64,000 nt of DNA, taken from the NCBI RefSeq assembly GCF_050633425.1, contig NZ_JBOEGM010000022.1, forward strand, positions 1 through 64,000, given 5' to 3'. The notes under the pieces are model-generated. The model ran no database searches. It had not been told where the DNA came from and saw only the letters and a list, made by a program, of their open reading frames with translations. A program made the translations under genes and the position numbers. Below, piece by piece: positions 60,080-64,000 of the stretch (positions within the stretch are counted from its first letter, which is position 1; each line of letters opens with the position of its first letter). The DNA comes from Pelagimonas sp050633425. GTDB taxonomy: Bacteria; Pseudomonadota; Alphaproteobacteria; Rhodobacterales; Rhodobacteraceae.

Positions 60080-60919
60080 ATGTCAGAGGCGTTTCCCATG
60101 CGAAACCGAACCCTGTTTTTGTCAGACATTCACCTGGGCACGCGTGGATGCAGCGCGGAACTGTTGTTGAATTTTCTGCGCGAGCATGACGCCGACACGA
60201 TCTATCTTGTTGGCGATATTTTCGATGGCTGGGCGCTGCGCCGGGGCTGGCACTGGCCGCAAAGTCACAATGATGTGGTGCAAGCACTGCTTAAGAAAAC
60301 CCACAAGGGAACACGGGTGGTCTTTGTGCCCGGCAACCATGATGAGGTGATGCGCAACTATCTGGGCACGCATTTTGGCGGCATCGAAGTGATGCGCACC
60401 GCCGATTTCACCGCGCTGGATGGCAAACGCTATTTGGTCACCCATGGCGATCAATTCGACGCGGTGGTGATGAACGCCAAATGGCTCGCGCATCTGGGAG
60501 ACCGGGCCTATGGGTTTATGATCTGGATGAACCCAAAATTTAACCGTCTGCGGTCACTGTGGAGCGGTCGCTATTGGTCTTTGTCGAAATGGGCCAAACA
60601 GCAGGTCAAATCTGCGGTCAATTTCATCGGTGAATATGAAAGCGTGCTGGCCGAAGAAGCCCGTCGCGGCGGCTATGATGGCGTCATCTGCGGCCATATT
60701 CACCATGCTGCGATCAAAGATATCAAGGGCATCGCCTATGTGAATACCGGCGATTGGGTTGAAAGCTGTACGGCCGTCGTAGAGGGCGCGGATGGCCGGT
60801 TGACCCTGTTGGATTGGGAGGCGGAAAAAGCCGCCTCGATGATGATCCGCCCCAAGAAACGCAAGACATCAAAGAAGAAGCTCAACAAGAGCAAAGAGCT
60901 TGCTGAGCTTCAAGGTTAG
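60080..60919 (+). CDS. plcP: PlcP-type phospholipase C / LpxH-like metallophosphoesterase
   Basis: This 279-residue calcineurin-like phosphoesterase has the metal motifs LSDIHLGTRG near residue 13, GDIFDGW near 46, GNHDEVM near 89, THGDQFD near 120 and GHIHHA near 207, and a lysine-rich tail. By motif it could be named UDP-2,3-diacylglucosamine hydrolase (LpxH). The two genes that follow make betaine lipid from diacylglycerol, so it is more likely PlcP, which releases diacylglycerol from phospholipids under phosphate limitation. ATG at 60098 is an alternative start. Confidence 0.82.
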   Translation: MSEAFPMRNRTLFLSDIHLGTRGCSAELLLNFLREHDADTIYLVGDIFDGWALRRGWHWPQSHNDVVQALLKKTHKGTRVVFVPGNHDEVMRNYLGTHFGGIEVMRTADFTALDGKRYLVTHGDQFDAVVMNAKWLAHLGDRAYGFMIWMNPKFNRLRSLWSGRYWSLSKWAKQQVKSAVNFIGEYESVLAEEARRGGYDGVICGHIHHAAIKDIKGIAYVNTGDWVESCTAVVEGADGRLTLLDWEAEKAASMMIRPKKRKTSKKKLNKSKELAELQG

Positions 60920-60931
60920 TCAGGAATTCAT

Positions 60932-62158
60932 ATGACCTCTCTCCCTTCCGTTGGCGATCAGATCGGTGCCGCAGTCAATCAAAACAATGCGTTAAGCGCA
61001 CAAGGTTTGTTGGAGCGGGTGTTTGCGCGGCTGTTTCACGGGTTGGTTTATGCGCAGATTTGGGAAGATCCGGTGGTGGATATGGCAGCGCTTGAGCTGG
61101 GGCCGGGGGACAATGTGGTCTGTATCGCGTCGGGCGGGTGCAATGTGCTGTCTTATCTGACGGCCAACCCGGCTTCGATCACGGCGGTGGATTTGTCGCC
61201 AGCGCATGTGCATTTGAACAAGCTGAAACTGGCGGCGGTGCAGTCTTTGCCCAATCACGCAGCGCTGTATGAAATGCTGGGTCATGCCAATCTGCGCCAC
61301 AATGTGCAGGCGTTTGACACTTATGTTGCCCCGCATCTGGACGAGGACACCCGCGCCTATTGGAATGCGTTGACCCTAAGAGGGCGGCGCAAGACGATGC
61401 TGGCCAAGGGGCTGTATCATTACGGCTTGTTGGGGCGGTTTCTGGCGGTTGTTCATTTTGTCACGCGGATGGCCAAGGTGGATTTTAGCCCGCTTTTGAC
61501 GGCGACGACCATGGAGGCGCAGGCGGCGTTTTTTGATCGCGAGATTTCGCCCTTGTTTGACAGCAAGGTCATCCGGTTTTTGGCGCGTCGTCGGGCGTCT
61601 TTGTTTGGGTTGGGCATTCCCCCGGCGCAATATGACAAGCTGGCGGCGGATGCGGGGGGCGATGTGATCCCGGTCTTGCGCGATCGGACCCGCAAGTTGT
61701 TTTGCGATTTCCCGATTGGGGAGACTTATTTTGCCTGGCAGGCGGCCAATCGCGGGTATCGGCCCGATGGCACCGGGCCGGTCCCGCCTTATCTTGAGGC
61801 GCAGCATTTTGAGACGGTCAAGGCGAATGCAGCACGGGTGCAGGTGTTGAACCAATCGCTGACGGATATGTTGGCGCAGCAACCCGCGCAGAGCCGGCAG
61901 GCCTATGTGCTACTGGATGCGCAAGATTGGATGACTGACGCGCAGTTGACGGCGCTTTGGGTTGAAATCACCCGAACAGCTGCGCCGGGTGCGCGGGTGA
62001 TTTTTCGGACGGGTGGCAAGGATGACATTCTGCCGGGGCGGGTTGATGCGCAGGTTTTGCAGCGTTGGGCCTATCAGCCAGAGGCATCGCAGAGAGGGTT
62101 TGATGCGGATCGCTCGGCGATTTACGGCGGCTTTCATGTCTATGTGTTTGAGGGTTGA
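60932..62158 (+). CDS. btaA: Diacylglycerol 3-amino-3-carboxypropyltransferase (DUF3419)
   Basis: This 408-residue enzyme transfers the 3-amino-3-carboxypropyl group of S-adenosylmethionine to diacylglycerol, the first step to the betaine lipid DGTS. The start has FHGLVYAQIWEDPVVDMAAL and the SAM-binding region ELGPGDNVVCIASGGCNVLS near 50-69, then AVDLSPAHVHLNKLKLAAV. The length is close to Rhodobacter sphaeroides BtaA. It is 12 bases after plcP and directly abuts btaB, forming one operon. Codons ending in G/C or T are used freely, with more GGG/GCG runs than in plcP. Confidence 0.92.
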   Translation: MTSLPSVGDQIGAAVNQNNALSAQGLLERVFARLFHGLVYAQIWEDPVVDMAALELGPGDNVVCIASGGCNVLSYLTANPASITAVDLSPAHVHLNKLKLAAVQSLPNHAALYEMLGHANLRHNVQAFDTYVAPHLDEDTRAYWNALTLRGRRKTMLAKGLYHYGLLGRFLAVVHFVTRMAKVDFSPLLTATTMEAQAAFFDREISPLFDSKVIRFLARRRASLFGLGIPPAQYDKLAADAGGDVIPVLRDRTRKLFCDFPIGETYFAWQAANRGYRPDGTGPVPPYLEAQHFETVKANAARVQVLNQSLTDMLAQQPAQSRQAYVLLDAQDWMTDAQLTALWVEITRTAAPGARVIFRTGGKDDILPGRVDAQVLQRWAYQPEASQRGFDADRSAIYGGFHVYVFEG

Positions 62159-62161
62159 GTG

Positions 62162-62851
62162 ATGGTGGATATGTCGGCCAATCATGCAGCGCTAATGGAC
62201 GGGATTTACCGGCATCAGCGGCGGTTTTACGATGTGACGCGCAAGTATTACCTGTTGGGCCGCGATCATTTGATCACCGAGATGGCCCCAGCGCAGGATG
62301 CGCGGATTCTGGAAGTGGCCTGTGGCACCGGGCGGAACCTCGATCTAATTGATCGGCGGTATCCGGGGCGTCATTTGTATGGGTTGGACATTTCCGAAGA
62401 GATGCTGCGTTCGGCCAAGGCCAAGCTGGGGGATCGGGCGGTTTTGGCGATTGGCGACGCCTGTGGCTTTGATTGCGATGCGTTGTTTGGCGCTGAGGTT
62501 GGGGCACGCAAGTTTGACCGGATCGTTTTGTCGTACAGTCTGTCGATGATCCCGGACTGGCAGGCGGCGGTGGCGGAGGGCTTGCGGCATCTGGCACCGG
62601 GGGGCGCGTTGCATATCGTTGATTTTGGCGATCAGGCCGATCTACCGCTGTGGTTCGGGCGGGGGTTGCGGCGGTGGTTGGCGACGTTTCACGTCACTCC
62701 GCGCGATGAGCTTGTGTCGGTTTTGGCCGGGATGGACGGGGTGGCGTATGACCACAAGTATGTGTTCCGCCGCTATGCGCAATATGTGCGGGTGACGGTA
62801 GCATCGGGAGAGTGCGCGACCGATCTGGCGAGAGATCGGATTTTGCCGTAA
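62162..62851 (+). CDS. btaB: Betaine-lipid N-methyltransferase
   Basis: This 229-residue SAM-dependent methyltransferase adds three methyl groups to the headgroup made by BtaA, completing DGTS. The SAM motifs are ILEVACGTGRNLDLI near residue 45, YGLDISEEMLRSAKAKL near 71 and FDRIVLSYSLSMIPDW near 118. It starts next to the btaA stop; GTG at 62159 is possible, ATG at 62162 has a better GAGGG spacing. With plcP and btaA it provides phosphorus-free membrane lipid. Confidence 0.92.
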   Translation: MVDMSANHAALMDGIYRHQRRFYDVTRKYYLLGRDHLITEMAPAQDARILEVACGTGRNLDLIDRRYPGRHLYGLDISEEMLRSAKAKLGDRAVLAIGDACGFDCDALFGAEVGARKFDRIVLSYSLSMIPDWQAAVAEGLRHLAPGGALHIVDFGDQADLPLWFGRGLRRWLATFHVTPRDELVSVLAGMDGVAYDHKYVFRRYAQYVRVTVASGECATDLARDRILP

Positions 62852-63043
62852 GTGCGCGCACCAACATGTCTGTATCATCATTGCCGGTGTCGCTAGGCCC
62901 AGATTTCCATTGTTGCCGTCAACGATGCTTGGGCCAAATGCAAGCGCGATAAGGATGTGTCGGCACGTATTGATTGCACGTTGTCGTCCGTGTTTCCCGT
63001 GGGTAGATTCAGCATCGCGTTAACAAAAGGGGCGACGGGCGTG

Positions 63044-64000
63044 ATGAGTGATCGGGACCATGTGTATTTAGACGGCGTTGCGGCCCAGTTTTATCGCGGG
63101 ATAGGCGAAAAGACACAGTTCGTCGGACCATTTGAAAAGATGAACATCTTTATCGGACCAAACAATGCCGGGAAGTCGGTGGTTTTGAGCTTGATAGAGA
63201 AGTATGCGTCGAAAATTGAGCATAGTTTGCCGACGAATCGGCTTTTAGATTTCCCGGAAAAAGACAGACATGTGGGCGTAGAGGATTGCGTTGTCCAAAT
63301 GTTTAAGGGATTTCGCCAAGAAAAAGTCGACGCTGCTTTTGGAAATTTGGTTAAAGGTAATGCAAATTTTGACCTTGATCACCTAGAAGATGAGAAACTC
63401 AGTGCAAAGGTCTTGGGTCAAAGTCTCGTGAAAGAGGCGACGGCCAAAGGTATGGGTTGGGTTGGGGGCGATCTACCCTTTCAATCCGTAAAACTGCTTC
63501 ACGATGTCGATTCAGCGGATTTAGATACCCATGTTGTGGAGAAGTTAGCCAAGTTTGCCACCGGGCGCACTGCTGTGGCGAGCAACAAACATTACCTTGA
63601 TGAGTTTTTCGGTGAAGTCGCCAAAAAGATGGATTTCTTGATGCCTCCTGCACATTGTATTGCGGCCCTCAGAAACGCAAACTATGACAAACTAAAACAG
63701 AGGCGCGGTGGAGCTCTCAACGGTACGAATATTATCGATAGAATTGACAGGATGCAAAGGGCAGAAAGCTCTCGGCGTGACGAGCGAAGGAAATTCAAAG
63801 AGTTCGAAACGTTCTTAAGAACTGTATTGGATCGTCCGAATGCAGAAATGCATATTTCGCATGAAACCAAAACGATCCAAGTTGACTTGGATGGAGAGCA
63901 ATTTGCATTGGAAGACCTTGGCACCGGTATCCACGAGGTCATTTTGATTGCGGCATATTGCACCATTCACGATGGGTCGATCATGTGTTTGGAAGAGCCG
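63044..64000 (+). CDS. AAA/OLD-type ATPase, 5' part only (cut by the window end)
   Basis: An open frame of 319 codons runs to the last base without a stop. The Walker A motif FIGPNNAGKSVVLSLI is near residues 37-52, as in SMC/RecF/OLD-like ATPases. An ABC-type signature counterpart (LEDLGTGIHEVILIAAY) and the start of Walker B (GSIMCLEEP) appear at the very end. The insert between them is charged and coiled-coil-like (RMQRAESSRRDERRKFKEF). The AT-richer composition and unusual codons suggest acquired DNA. Such ATPases are often paired with a nuclease or TOPRIM part in phage defence, but the rest lies outside the window. A GTG at 63041 is an alternative start. Confidence 0.8.
   Translation, partial: MSDRDHVYLDGVAAQFYRGIGEKTQFVGPFEKMNIFIGPNNAGKSVVLSLIEKYASKIEHSLPTNRLLDFPEKDRHVGVEDCVVQMFKGFRQEKVDAAFGNLVKGNANFDLDHLEDEKLSAKVLGQSLVKEATAKGMGWVGGDLPFQSVKLLHDVDSADLDTHVVEKLAKFATGRTAVASNKHYLDEFFGEVAKKMDFLMPPAHCIAALRNANYDKLKQRRGGALNGTNIIDRIDRMQRAESSRRDERRKFKEFETFLRTVLDRPNAEMHISHETKTIQVDLDGEQFALEDLGTGIHEVILIAAYCTIHDGSIMCLEEP

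Noticed and set aside
60080..60919. Naming this gene lpxH
   Set aside because: The motif set allows it, but operon context with btaA/btaB and the Pho-box-like site favours PlcP.
1..64000. tRNA, rRNA, CRISPR arrays, complete insertion sequences
   Set aside because: No tRNA-like T-loop and acceptor pairs, regular spacer-repeat arrays, rRNA blocks or transposase frames were recognised by eye on either strand.

Overview
The window reads as chromosomal DNA of a marine Rhodobacterales (Roseobacter-group) alphaproteobacterium. Support comes from DUF2794, the PaaX/PaaZ type of phenylacetate cluster, betaine-lipid genes btaA/btaB beside a PlcP-type phosphoesterase, the dapD/dapE neighbourhood, a serC-serA operon with a structured leader, and the moderately GC-rich codon use. 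No rRNA, tRNA, CRISPR array or intact insertion sequence was seen. Genes are densely packed, and many start or stop codons overlap (TGATG, ATGA), which shows operons and helped fix starts.

Layout. 0.4-5.1 kb: a peptide/nickel-type ABC importer (binding protein, two permeases, double ATPase) with a Zur-like palindrome just upstream. 5.2-16.7 kb: an unusual secreted-protein cluster. A caspase-fold protease (metacaspase type) and a CHAT-type caspase-like protein lie at its two ends, and each has its own small secreted partner; the two partners are paralogues. Between them are an OmpR/HisKA two-component pair, a patatin-like lipoprotein, a small membrane protein and a large exported helical-repeat protein. 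This is the best candidate for an undescribed system. 17.1-23.2 kb: pfkB-type kinase, gpmI, an EnvC-like protein, ctpA, rppH and a small secreted protein. 23.2-31.4 kb: WYL regulator, RNase R, DUF2064 protein, GNAT, dapE, a Hint-domain protein, two small conserved proteins and dapD. 31.8-35.9 kb: LOG-family protein, a large membrane-bound sugar dehydratase and asd.

36-38 kb holds three poorly conserved small genes, two of which share a domain, and a perfect 15-bp inverted repeat. 38.3-43.2 kb: beta-carbonic anhydrase, a helical protein, M17 aminopeptidase, NlpC/P60 hydrolase, a ureohydrolase and DUF2794. 43.2-49.9 kb: phenylacetate catabolism (paaX and paaZ on one strand; paaI, paaJ, paaK and a TetR regulator on the other) with a palindromic operator in the divergent promoter region. 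50-52.9 kb: serC and serA. 53.3-58.8 kb: a PPP phosphatase, SulP transporter, class III aminotransferase and orphan histidine kinase. 58.8-59.4 kb: rpmE and rplS, with a repeat-bearing intergenic region upstream. 60.1-62.9 kb: plcP-like, btaA, btaB, predicted to swap phospholipids for betaine lipid under phosphate limitation, behind a Pho-box-like site. The window ends inside an AAA/OLD-type ATPase gene that may open a defence locus.

Start codons were chosen from ribosome-binding sites, overlaps with upstream stops and signal peptides. Product names rest on motifs recognised by eye; no database search was run.
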